A stretch of DNA of 64,000 nucleotides. Origin: JASGDN01 sp049840815 (GTDB taxonomy: Bacteria > Chloroflexota > Chloroflexia > Thermomicrobiales > UBA6265). Position 1 is the first letter of the stretch. Every line of letters begins with the position of its first letter. The notes beneath the pieces were generated by a model that saw only the letters and a program-made list of their open reading frames with translations, was not told where the DNA came from and searched no databases. Shown one piece after another: positions 17,715-25,426 of the stretch. The position numbers and the translations under genes are program-made. The stretch is taken from contig JASGJI010000005.1 in assembly GCA_049840815.1 (NCBI GenBank), positions 62,001-126,000 of the forward strand, in the 5' to 3' direction.

Positions 17715-18117
17715 ATCCAACGCGATTCTCCCTTCTCGCTCGGGTTGACCTGATCCCGGGCCAACGGCGACTCGATACACGAGCCGTACGGCGGCGTTCC
17801 CCCACGCCTGCGCAGATCAGCGGATGAGCAGAGTGTACCCCTGCCGGGCGCGGCTAGCGAGCCCAAATCGCCAGCGACGTACGTACACACCGGTCACTCC
17901 TTGGTATCCTAGCCGGTGGGCGCCGGGAAATCCAGCATTCCGCGGCCATCGTGCATCCAGGCGCAACGAATCCACGGAATCCGTCCTGGAAGGCGCGTGC
18001 TACCCTTCCCCCTCGAAACGCAACGCAACCCTGCGACGTTTCCTCGCAAACGGGTCGGCCGCTCGTCGTGGCGCGTTGCTCGTCCTCTCGCCACCTTCCG
18101 GAAAGGACCCGCCCGGC
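17715..18117. other. Divergent intergenic region, no gene seen
   Basis: A 403-base gap between the secreted protein and the glycosyltransferase. The plus-strand frame is open through part of it (from 17824), but the composition is Arg/Pro/Ser-rich and unlike protein. An extended -10-like TGG-TATCCT occurs near 17903. Confidence 0.4.
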
Positions 18118-19791
18118 GTGGTCGCATCCGCCCAGCCCACCGCAGCCGCCAGCCAAGCCGAGCGCGTTCCCTCCCGGCCAACGCCCTCCCATCTGACCCT
18201 CGCCATCGCCGATGTCCTGTGGCTCGCCATCGCGATGTTGCTCGGCCTGGCGCTCCGCATCCCCTTCTTCAGCCTCCCGATCATCCCGGACGAGGGAGGC
18301 TATGCGTACGCAACGAAGGGGTGGCTCGATGGCAGCGGCCAGCTCTACCACGACCTGTGGATCAGCCGTCCGCAGGGCATCTTCTACGTCTACGCTGCCG
18401 TCATGCAGACGCTCGGCGACGATGTGCTGGCCTTCCGATTCGCCGCATGGGGTGCGGCGGCACTCACCACCATCGCAGTCTGGATCTTCGCCCGCATGTG
18501 GGCAGGCAGGCGCGCCGGGAACATCGCGGCCATCACCTTCGCGCTGATCGGGGCGGCTCCAACCATCGAGGGGTTCACGGCCAACGCCGAGGTGTTCATG
18601 GCCCTGCCAGCCGCCTTCGCCGCCGTCGTGCTGCTCCACACCAGCCGGCATGGCTGGAAGCCCCACATGCTGATCGCCTCCGGGGTGTTGATCGGCCTCG
18701 CCACAATCGTGAAGCCATCCGGCGTCGTGATGCTCCCCGCAGCATGGGCATTCATCGTCCTCACCGTGGAGGCGCCACACCGCGCCTACCTGAACCGCAG
18801 CATGCTCGTGTTTGCGGGCACGATCCTCATCGCGATTCCCGTATTCATCCACGGCTACGTGCTGGGATGGTCGGACTTCATCTACGCCACCATCACCTAC
18901 CGCATGATCAGCCAGAGTTCCGTGTCCGTCGGCATGGCGCACAACCTCTACCGGCTTGGTGCGATGCTGCTCTATGCACTGCCCTGGTTGATCCTGCTCG
19001 TCCTGATTCTCTCGGTCCGCCACCGTGTCGCCCTCCGGAGGGCCATCCGGGAGGGTCATCTCCTCCTGGCACGGAAGATCCGGCTCCGCTTCGACCGGCG
19101 CTGGCTGGAGCGCGCGCTCGGCCTCACCCCGCCCCTGCCCTCGGTCGGTTATCACCTCGTGCGCCCGACGGACGACGCCGGTCTCCTGCTTCGCCTGTGG
19201 GCGTTGGCATGTCTCGGCGGCATCGCGATGGGTGGCGACTGGTGGCCGCATTACCTAATGCAGATCTCGGCCCCCGCCGCCATCTGGGTCGCCTATGTCG
19301 GCGATACGGTTGTCCGCGACCTCGCCGGACGCCGCGCCCGGATCGTGCTGACGGCCGCAATCGTCCTGCTGCTCGCCTCACCGTATGCGCTGCTGATACG
19401 GGGATCGGTCGACGCGATGACGGAGACGATCTACGGTCATCCCGGTTACCTAGCTCAGGACGATGTCGCCGCGTACATCCGCGACCACACCTCCCCGCAC
19501 GACACCATTTATGTCGCCTTCGACCAGGCCGGGATCTATTACCTGGCCGACCGCAAGCCCGCCTATCGCCATCTCTACGATCAGGAACTGCGCGGTATCC
19601 CCACCTCGTATGGCGATCTCATCTCCCTGATCCAGAGCGAGAACCGGCCCACCTACATCATCGGGACGTTGCATCCGGGACCATTCCCGGACGACAGTCG
19701 CCTGTTCTGGCAGGAGGTAGGCACCTACTACACGCTGGAGACCACCATCGACGGCGTCCCCATCTACCGCGCCCTACCGGCCGGCACCTGA
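18118..19791 (+). CDS. GT39/ArnT-like membrane glycosyltransferase
   Basis: A 557-aa polytopic membrane protein of the GT-C superfamily (PMT/ArnT-like), which transfers sugars from polyprenyl-phosphate donors on the outer face of the membrane. The first helix is followed by the external loop with 'PDEGGYAYATKGWLDG', holding the Asp-Glu pair typical of the catalytic loop, and by 'DLWISRPQGIFYVYA'. At least nine more hydrophobic segments follow, then a C-terminal soluble domain from about residue 430. I chose the GTG at 18118 (AAAGGA upstream); the 98 in-frame codons before it look non-coding. It ends 6 bases before the convergent GH15 gene. Confidence 0.85.
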   Translation: MVASAQPTAAASQAERVPSRPTPSHLTLAIADVLWLAIAMLLGLALRIPFFSLPIIPDEGGYAYATKGWLDGSGQLYHDLWISRPQGIFYVYAAVMQTLGDDVLAFRFAAWGAAALTTIAVWIFARMWAGRRAGNIAAITFALIGAAPTIEGFTANAEVFMALPAAFAAVVLLHTSRHGWKPHMLIASGVLIGLATIVKPSGVVMLPAAWAFIVLTVEAPHRAYLNRSMLVFAGTILIAIPVFIHGYVLGWSDFIYATITYRMISQSSVSVGMAHNLYRLGAMLLYALPWLILLVLILSVRHRVALRRAIREGHLLLARKIRLRFDRRWLERALGLTPPLPSVGYHLVRPTDDAGLLLRLWALACLGGIAMGGDWWPHYLMQISAPAAIWVAYVGDTVVRDLAGRRARIVLTAAIVLLLASPYALLIRGSVDAMTETIYGHPGYLAQDDVAAYIRDHTSPHDTIYVAFDQAGIYYLADRKPAYRHLYDQELRGIPTSYGDLISLIQSENRPTYIIGTLHPGPFPDDSRLFWQEVGTYYTLETTIDGVPIYRALPAGT

Positions 19792-19797
19792 CGCGCG

Positions 19798-21678
19798 CTA
19801 CGCCTCCGGCAACGATCCGTCCGGCGGCAATCCGCCCTCGCGCAGCGCGCGTTCGAGGTTCACGCCGGTCGAGATGAGGCCGATGTGGCTGAAGGCCTGA
19901 GGGAAGTTGCCAAGGAACGCGCCGGTCTTCGGGTCGATTTCTTCCGGCAGCAACCCAAGGTCGTTCACCCGCGCGCAGAGGCGGTCGTACCGCGCCAATG
20001 CCTCGTTCAATCGGCCCTGCAGGACCATGTTGTCCACCATCCAGAAGCTGCACAGGACGAACGCCCCCTCATCGCCGCGCAACCCGTCGGGCGAGAGATT
20101 CGGCAGGTATCGGTAGATCAGCTCATCCCCTGCGCTCAGTTCTCGTTCGACCGCCGCCACCGTCGCGACCAGCTTCGGGTCCGTGGCCGGGATCACGCGC
20201 CGAATCGCGAGCGCCAGCACCGATGCATCAAGGTGGCCATCGTCCAGGCCCTGCGAGATGAAGCCTGCGTCGTCGCTCCAGCCGCGCGTGAGGATCGCCT
20301 GCTGAATCGCTGCGGACGTCTGCTCCCACCGTTCGACATCACCTGGCAAGCCGAGCCGCCGCGCCAGCTTCGCCCCCCGGTCGAGCGCAACCTGGCACAT
20401 CGCCGCCGAATAGGTCTGCACGAATCCCGGCCGTCGCACCTCCCAGATGCCCGCATCCGGCGTGTTCCAGACCTCCGCCGCACGATCGACGAGACTCCGC
20501 AACTGATCCCACAGATCGTCGTGCATGATCCCGCCGTGATTCGCCCACTGGAAGGCACAGTCGAGGATCTCACCATACACGTCGTGCTGGACTTGACCGG
20601 ATGCAGCATTCCCCCAGCGCACCGGCTTCGAATGGCGATAGCCCGAAAGGTCGGGGTCGAGTCGCTCCGTGATCTCCGGCGAACCGTCGAGCGTGTACAT
20701 CACGTTCACCCGATGCTCGCGGAAGTTCCGTAGCACCCAGCTCAGGTACTGCCAGGCCTCCGTCTCCATCCCGATCCGACGAAGCACGTAGACGGCATAG
20801 GCGGCATCCCGCACCCAGACGTAGCGGTAGTCCCAGTTCCGCTCCCCCCCGATATCCTCCGGCAACGATGTCGTTGGCGCGGCGACCATCGCCCCGTTCG
20901 GCAGGTAGTCGAGCAGCTTCAACGTGATCGCCGACCGCCGCACGAGTTGGCGTTGCGGCCCCTGATACCGGAAGTCACGCAACCAGTCGATCCATCCCTC
21001 GACCGTATTCACGATCGCCGCGACGGGCGAATCGACCGATGAGGCCCCGGTTCCGCCATTCCAGCGCAGGCAGAACGACACCGATTCCCCAGCCTCCAGC
21101 GACCAGGCCCCTTCCGTTCCGGCGAGGTCCCGGGAGCATTCCAGCACGAGATCAACATCCGGGTAGCGCGGCAGGCGCAGGCGAGATCCCTCCGCGCAGG
21201 GCTCGGGGGTGATTCCCCCACGCACGCTCACCGCCGCGCGGACCCGCAACGGTCCCTCGATCACCTCCACACACCGCAGCAGTTCGCCCGTATCGGCCGA
21301 ACCCTCCTCCCGGATATCCGCCCCCGTGCGGAACGGCATCAGGTCGGTGATCCGCAGCAATCCGTCGGCAACCCGCAGCTCCGTGATGAGCACCGCAGAC
21401 TCGCCAAGGTAGCGATGATGGGCCTCGACGATGTCTCCGGCATCAATGGTGAATTGGCCGCCGATGTCGGCATCGAGGATGGAGGAGAAAAGCGGAACCG
21501 AATCGAATCGGGGAATGCAGAGCCAGGGGATCGAGCCATCCCGCCCGATCAGCGCCGCCGTCGTCCCATTGCCGATCAGTCCATGATCGCGGATCGGGAG
21601 GAAGCCATCGATGCGTTCAAGCGGGCGGAACACCCGTTGCACGCGCTCGGGAGAAACCATCTCGGGGGGTGTACTCAC
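19798..21678 (-). CDS. GH15 family glycoside hydrolase (glucoamylase/trehalase-like)
   Basis: A 626-aa cytoplasmic GH15 enzyme that releases glucose from alpha-glucans or trehalose by inversion. The N-terminal beta-sandwich begins 'ISDHGLIGN'-like ('IRDHGLIGNGTTAALIGRDGSIPWLC'). The (alpha/alpha)6 barrel carries 'NWDYRYVWVRDAAY', the first catalytic region 'QVQHDVYGEILD' and the second 'DEGAFVLCSFWMVD'. No signal peptide. The GTG start at 21678 has AAGGGAG seven bases upstream. It lies 25 bases after mrpG on the same strand and may be read through from the mrp operon. Confidence 0.93.
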   Translation of the reverse strand: MSTPPEMVSPERVQRVFRPLERIDGFLPIRDHGLIGNGTTAALIGRDGSIPWLCIPRFDSVPLFSSILDADIGGQFTIDAGDIVEAHHRYLGESAVLITELRVADGLLRITDLMPFRTGADIREEGSADTGELLRCVEVIEGPLRVRAAVSVRGGITPEPCAEGSRLRLPRYPDVDLVLECSRDLAGTEGAWSLEAGESVSFCLRWNGGTGASSVDSPVAAIVNTVEGWIDWLRDFRYQGPQRQLVRRSAITLKLLDYLPNGAMVAAPTTSLPEDIGGERNWDYRYVWVRDAAYAVYVLRRIGMETEAWQYLSWVLRNFREHRVNVMYTLDGSPEITERLDPDLSGYRHSKPVRWGNAASGQVQHDVYGEILDCAFQWANHGGIMHDDLWDQLRSLVDRAAEVWNTPDAGIWEVRRPGFVQTYSAAMCQVALDRGAKLARRLGLPGDVERWEQTSAAIQQAILTRGWSDDAGFISQGLDDGHLDASVLALAIRRVIPATDPKLVATVAAVERELSAGDELIYRYLPNLSPDGLRGDEGAFVLCSFWMVDNMVLQGRLNEALARYDRLCARVNDLGLLPEEIDPKTGAFLGNFPQAFSHIGLISTGVNLERALREGGLPPDGSLPEA

Positions 21679-21703
21679 AACGGACTCCCTTGAGACAACG
21701 GGG

Positions 21704-22051
21704 TTACAGACGCCATGAGGGCGTTTCCTCGGCGAGGTGACTCCCCGATTCGTCGACCGCGCCAGGGCTGGACATCCGCTCGTGAAGCAGATAGCCCGCC
21801 CGCCCGATGGCGTGCGAGGCCACCGGCGTGGACACCATCAGGGTGAGGCAGAGCAGAATCGTTCGCGCGGTCACCTCGCCCTGGTGCAGCACCGTGGCCG
21901 AGACCGCGAGCACCATCACGCCGAGAAAGACAGCCTTGCTGGCAGCGTGCAACCGCATGTAGAGGTCCGGCATGCGCATCATGCCATAGACCCCGAGCGT
22001 CATCACCGCAACCCCGAGGATGACGAGAAAATCGAAGATGAAGCTGATCAT
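21704..22051 (-). CDS. mrpG: Mrp Na+/H+ antiporter subunit G
   Basis: Last subunit of the hetero-oligomeric Mrp antiporter. It is 115 aa from the ATG at 22051, with GGAGGAC upstream. Three membrane helices and the MrpG/PhaG signature 'GVYGMMRMPDLYMRLHAASKA' are present, followed by 'VSTPVASHAIGRAGY'. Unlike the other mrp genes it is not overlapped with its neighbour: a 208-base gap precedes it and contains a palindromic repeat copy (22160-22177). Confidence 0.94.
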   Translation of the reverse strand: MISFIFDFLVILGVAVMTLGVYGMMRMPDLYMRLHAASKAVFLGVMVLAVSATVLHQGEVTARTILLCLTLMVSTPVASHAIGRAGYLLHERMSSPGAVDESGSHLAEETPSWRL

Positions 22052-22159
22052 GTCGTCCTCCGTATCGGGCGTCAACCCCGCCAACCACCGACCCTGCTGC
22101 CTCGCCCTACATCGTGGTCCGAAACGATTCGCGCCACTCGGCCGGACCATTCCGTCGAC

Positions 22160-22177
22160 GCGGCCCTTGTGGCCGCC
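22160..22177. repeat. Single-arm copy of the GCGGCCCTTGTGGCCGCC repeat
   Basis: Eighteen bases identical to the core of the large palindrome at 46831-46901, located between mrpG and mrpF. Flanking bases diverge, so this looks like a remnant or solitary unit. Confidence 0.6.
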
Positions 22178-22259
22178 GTGGATTGCAGGCCCCGATCCTG
22201 GCGCTCAAGAGCGGCGATCCCTGTGATCCGCCCCTACACGGTATGGCGTCTCAGATGAC

Positions 22260-22526
22260 CTAGAAGATGCGGCGCTCGCTATGATACCGCGCCGCCGCCA
22301 CCGTCGAGACGAACGACAGCAGCGCAAGCATGATCGCCGCATCGATGTAGTACCCCTTCCCCGTCGTGGTGGAATAGAGCACCATCAGCGCGATTAGCAC
22401 CAGCGTCAGCGTATCGAGCGCCAGAATCCGCACCAGTGTCGATTTCGCACGCACCACCTGGACGATGCAGAGGCAGAGCAACCCCACCATCCAGATCATC
22501 GCGGCGTAGTAGACGATCTCGTGCAT
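22260..22526 (-). CDS. mrpF: Mrp Na+/H+ antiporter subunit F
   Basis: An 88-aa, three-helix subunit of the Mrp complex. It has the family pattern of a first helix, 'VRAKSTLVRILALDTLTLVLIALMVLY' across helix 2, then a third helix with 'DAAIMLALLSFVSTVAAARY'. The ATG at 22526 overlaps the mrpE stop codon, so the two are translationally coupled. Confidence 0.94.
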   Translation of the reverse strand: MHEIVYYAAMIWMVGLLCLCIVQVVRAKSTLVRILALDTLTLVLIALMVLYSTTTGKGYYIDAAIMLALLSFVSTVAAARYHSERRIF

Positions 22527-23062
22527 CAGCCCATCCCTCCCGGCAACTCGGGATAGCGATTCTCGACCTCCGGATTCAGCGCCGCATCCAGCAGCGTGAA
22601 ATACTCCAGCATCTCGTCGTGAATCTGCTCCCAGTTCGTGGCGTCGATGACGTGGATCAGCATCACCCGCTCATCCCAGTCCACATCGAGCAGGAACGAC
22701 CCCGGCGAAAGCGTCAGACACAACCCGGCAACGCCGACTGCCTGCTCGCTGTGATCCCCGATAGGGATCTTGATGATCCCGGGGTGATAGGTCTTGTTCA
22801 GCCCCAGGACCACCCGCGCTACCGCCCACGTACCCACGACGATGTCGCGCATCATCATCCAGAGGTAACGCGGTCCCGCGATCATCACCCGGATCGTGCT
22901 CCGGGTGGATGGCAGCGGCGTCGGCAACACCACGGACCGGAAAACCGCGAGCAGGATGACCGAGAGGATCACCCCGGTCAGGATGTCCTCCCAGGCCACG
23001 CTGGCAAGCATCAACACGTAGATCGTGGTGAAGAGGGCAACAACCAGCCCGAGGAAGATCAT
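22526..23062 (-). CDS. mrpE: Mrp Na+/H+ antiporter subunit E
   Basis: A 178-aa subunit with two or three N-terminal membrane helices and a soluble C-terminal domain. That domain holds the family feature of 'ITLTPGT'-like sequence ('LCLTLSPGSFLLDVD') and 'LIHVIDA'. MrpE is needed for stability and full antiport rate in other bacteria. Its start overlaps the mrpD stop by 4 bases (ATGA). The first codons (MIFLGLVVALF) are immediately hydrophobic, supporting this start. Confidence 0.93.
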   Translation of the reverse strand: MIFLGLVVALFTTIYVLMLASVAWEDILTGVILSVILLAVFRSVVLPTPLPSTRSTIRVMIAGPRYLWMMMRDIVVGTWAVARVVLGLNKTYHPGIIKIPIGDHSEQAVGVAGLCLTLSPGSFLLDVDWDERVMLIHVIDATNWEQIHDEMLEYFTLLDAALNPEVENRYPELPGGMG

Positions 23063-24432
23063 GGCAGTCGCTCCGGGAGGACCGACGCCGCATGCTGCGT
23101 CAGCTGGAACAGCGGCTCCGGGATCAGGCCGATCAGGATCGTCGCCAGCGCGATCACCACCACCAGTACCTGCTGCGACCGCATCGTGTTCTCGCCCTCA
23201 CCCGGCATCCAGAACCGCCGCCGGTAGAGCTCGAACATATAGACGAACGACAACGCCCCGCCGACGAAGATCAATGCCACGAACCACGGATGGTTGCCAT
23301 CGACCGCCAACTGGAAGAGGCCCAGTTTGCCGAGGAACCCCGCAACCGGCGGCACCCCGGCCACGCTAAACGCCCCGACGGCGAATGCTGCCCCGATCAC
23401 CCACCCCCGCAGGTTCACCGAGAGGAAGAGCAGCGTCTTGTTCAACGCGTTCAACACCGTGTACAGGATCGCGGCGGCGTAGCCGGCCTTCCCCCCGATC
23501 GCGATCGCGATCAGGATGTAGCCCACCTGCCCGATCGCGGAATAGGCAAGCACCTCGTTCGGCGTATGCCGCGCGACCGCCTGGATACCACCATAGATCA
23601 CACTGGCCGTCCCCAGCACGATCAGCACCGTCGCCCCCTCCTGGAGTTCGCGCGGGAAGAGGTCCGCCCCGAACCGGAGGATGCCGTACGACCCGATGTT
23701 TGCCAGCGCGCCGCTCAGGATCGCCGCGACAGCGGGACGCGTCCCGGTGTAGACGGCGGGCAACCAGAAGTGGAACGGGAAGAGGCCGAGCTTGATGCTG
23801 AACGCCACGAAGATGAGCGTGGCCGTCAGGATCGCGGGATTCTCCGCCACCAGTGGCATCTGGACCCGGATCTTCTCCATGTCCAGCCAGCCTGTGGTGT
23901 GATAGATCCCGGCGATGGCGATCAGGAAGAGCACCGATCCCAGCAAGTTCACGACGATGAAGAGGAAGGCTGCCCGGAACTGGCGCGGCGTCTCCCCGTA
24001 ACTCGCCATCACATAGGCCGCGATCATCGAGATCTCGAAGAAGACGTAGAAGTTGAAGGCATCGCCGGTGAAGAAGAGTCCGGTGAGGCCCAGCGCCATG
24101 AAGAGCGTCAACGATGGGAAGATGCGCGCCCCGATCCCCTCCAGCGTCTCGAAGATGAGCGCGCAGAGCAGAACGGTCAGGGAGAGCAGGGCGAAGACGA
24201 TTCCCAGCGCGTCGATACGGAGGGCGATCCCGATCCCAGCATCCCAGCCGCCGAGCCGCATCTCCTGCGTCCCGTGGTCGAGCACTTCCCGCGCCAGGAG
24301 GATCGTCGCACCCAGCGCGGCTGCCAGGATACCGACGGCCAGCCAGCCAACGCGCCGGACGGTACCGTCCAGCAGCGCGAGAATGACCCCGCCGAACCAG
24401 AGAATCGCGAGTGGAAGGGCAATCAACGTCAC
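23059..24432 (-). CDS. mrpD: Mrp Na+/H+ antiporter subunit D
   Basis: A 457-aa proton-translocating subunit homologous to NuoM/NuoN of complex I. About fourteen membrane helices. The conserved Glu of helix 5 is in 'YVFFEISMIAAYVM', and the helix-7 Lys region is 'FSIKLGLFPFHFWLPAVYTG'. 'AYSAIGQVGYILIA' and 'NALNKTLLFLSV' mark later proton-path helices. It is coupled by 4-base overlaps to mrpC upstream and mrpE downstream. Confidence 0.95.
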   Translation of the reverse strand: MTLIALPLAILWFGGVILALLDGTVRRVGWLAVGILAAALGATILLAREVLDHGTQEMRLGGWDAGIGIALRIDALGIVFALLSLTVLLCALIFETLEGIGARIFPSLTLFMALGLTGLFFTGDAFNFYVFFEISMIAAYVMASYGETPRQFRAAFLFIVVNLLGSVLFLIAIAGIYHTTGWLDMEKIRVQMPLVAENPAILTATLIFVAFSIKLGLFPFHFWLPAVYTGTRPAVAAILSGALANIGSYGILRFGADLFPRELQEGATVLIVLGTASVIYGGIQAVARHTPNEVLAYSAIGQVGYILIAIAIGGKAGYAAAILYTVLNALNKTLLFLSVNLRGWVIGAAFAVGAFSVAGVPPVAGFLGKLGLFQLAVDGNHPWFVALIFVGGALSFVYMFELYRRRFWMPGEGENTMRSQQVLVVVIALATILIGLIPEPLFQLTQHAASVLPERLP

Positions 24433-24875
24433 GCCGCTTCCTCCCGCACAGCCGCACGCATGTCCCGCGCGAATGCCTCGCCGTTCCCGAGATGGACCGC
24501 CTCGGCATCGCCCTCATCCAGGTCCTGCTCTTCCAGCTCCGACTGCTCTTCCTCGGCGAGGGAGAGCTGCACCATGTCCATCGAGTCATGCGACCCGTAC
24601 ACGCGATAGGTCAGCGCCAGCATCAGCGCGGTGATGCTGAAGCTGATGACAATCGCGGTCAGCGTCATCGACTGCACGACCGGGTCGCTGAATGTGCCCG
24701 AGAAGGGGATCACCGCCGCACGCCCCCGCTGGAGCGCGGCGGACATGATGAAGAGGTTTGCCGCATTGCCGATCAGCACCATGCCGGCGATCAGCCGGAT
24801 CAGGTCGCGTTTGAGCACGAGATAGGCACCGGCACCGAAGAGGATGGCCACACCCGCCGAAAACACGATCGTCAT
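24429..24875 (-). CDS. mrpC: Mrp Na+/H+ antiporter subunit C with acidic C-terminal extension
   Basis: Homologue of NuoK: three membrane helices within the first about 100 residues ('AILFGAGAYLVLKRDLIRLIAGMVLIGNAANLFIM' region, then 'DPVVQSMTLTAIVISFSITAL'). The start is the ATG at 24875, whose TGA-overlap (ATGA) with the mrpB stop supports it. At 148 aa it is about 35 residues longer than usual because of a C-terminal acidic tail rich in Glu, Asp and Gln from about residue 95. The tail should lie in the cytoplasm. Confidence 0.93.
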   Translation of the reverse strand: MTIVFSAGVAILFGAGAYLVLKRDLIRLIAGMVLIGNAANLFIMSAALQRGRAAVIPFSGTFSDPVVQSMTLTAIVISFSITALMLALTYRVYGSHDSMDMVQLSLAEEEQSELEEQDLDEGDAEAVHLGNGEAFARDMRAAVREEAA

Positions 24876-25426
24876 GCGTCTCCTCCTTCCTCTGCCATGG
24901 TCATCCGTTGCGCTCTCGCCGCCAGTCGTGCCCGTTCCTCCCGCTCCTGCGTGCGCAGCAGGCGTTTCTGGGCCCTGGCGATGGCACTCACCACCCCAAC
25001 CCCGAATCCGAAAACGACGAGAAAGACGCTGACATCGAAGAGCACCGCCGTGATGATCTCCAGCGTCCCGAAGTGCAGGACGTGCTCGCCCGCAAGCGGG
25101 AAGTGCGTCATCACCGGATAGCCCCAGAAGACGGGCAGGAACGCCAGCGTCAGCGCGATCAGGAGCCCGATAAAGGTCCCGGCGGGCGCCCATCGCACCA
25201 GCGGCAGCCGCTCGAACTCGTCGGGGCCGAATGCGACCCCCTGGACCGCGATCCCCAGCGCGGCGATCACGCCAGCAGAGAAGCCATCGCCGGTGTCGGC
25301 GTAGCCCTTCAGCATCGTCGCGATGGCGATCAGGAAGCTGGGGATAAGCAGGATGCGAACGGCACTCCGGGTGACGACTGTCGGCCCGGGAACCGGATGG
25401 CGCGCTGGGGGTGTCTGGGTCGTCAT
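24872..25426 (-). CDS. mrpB: Mrp Na+/H+ antiporter subunit B
   Basis: A 184-aa MnhB-domain subunit with four membrane helices, the core running 'LLIPSFLIAIATMLKGYADTGDGFSAGVIAALGIA', where 'GDGFSAG' is the family signature. A second conserved stretch is 'LEIITAVLFDVSVFLVVFGFGVG'. A basic cytoplasmic C-terminal tail of about 35 residues follows ('RAQKRLLRTQEREERARLAARA'). 4-base overlap with mrpA. Confidence 0.94.
   Translation of the reverse strand: MTTQTPPARHPVPGPTVVTRSAVRILLIPSFLIAIATMLKGYADTGDGFSAGVIAALGIAVQGVAFGPDEFERLPLVRWAPAGTFIGLLIALTLAFLPVFWGYPVMTHFPLAGEHVLHFGTLEIITAVLFDVSVFLVVFGFGVGVVSAIARAQKRLLRTQEREERARLAARAQRMTMAEEGGDA

Noticed and set aside
17824..18117. N-terminal 98-codon extension of the glycosyltransferase
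   Set aside because: Arg/Pro/Ser-rich with no family similarity; the GTG at 18118 has a ribosome site and begins near the first membrane helix.
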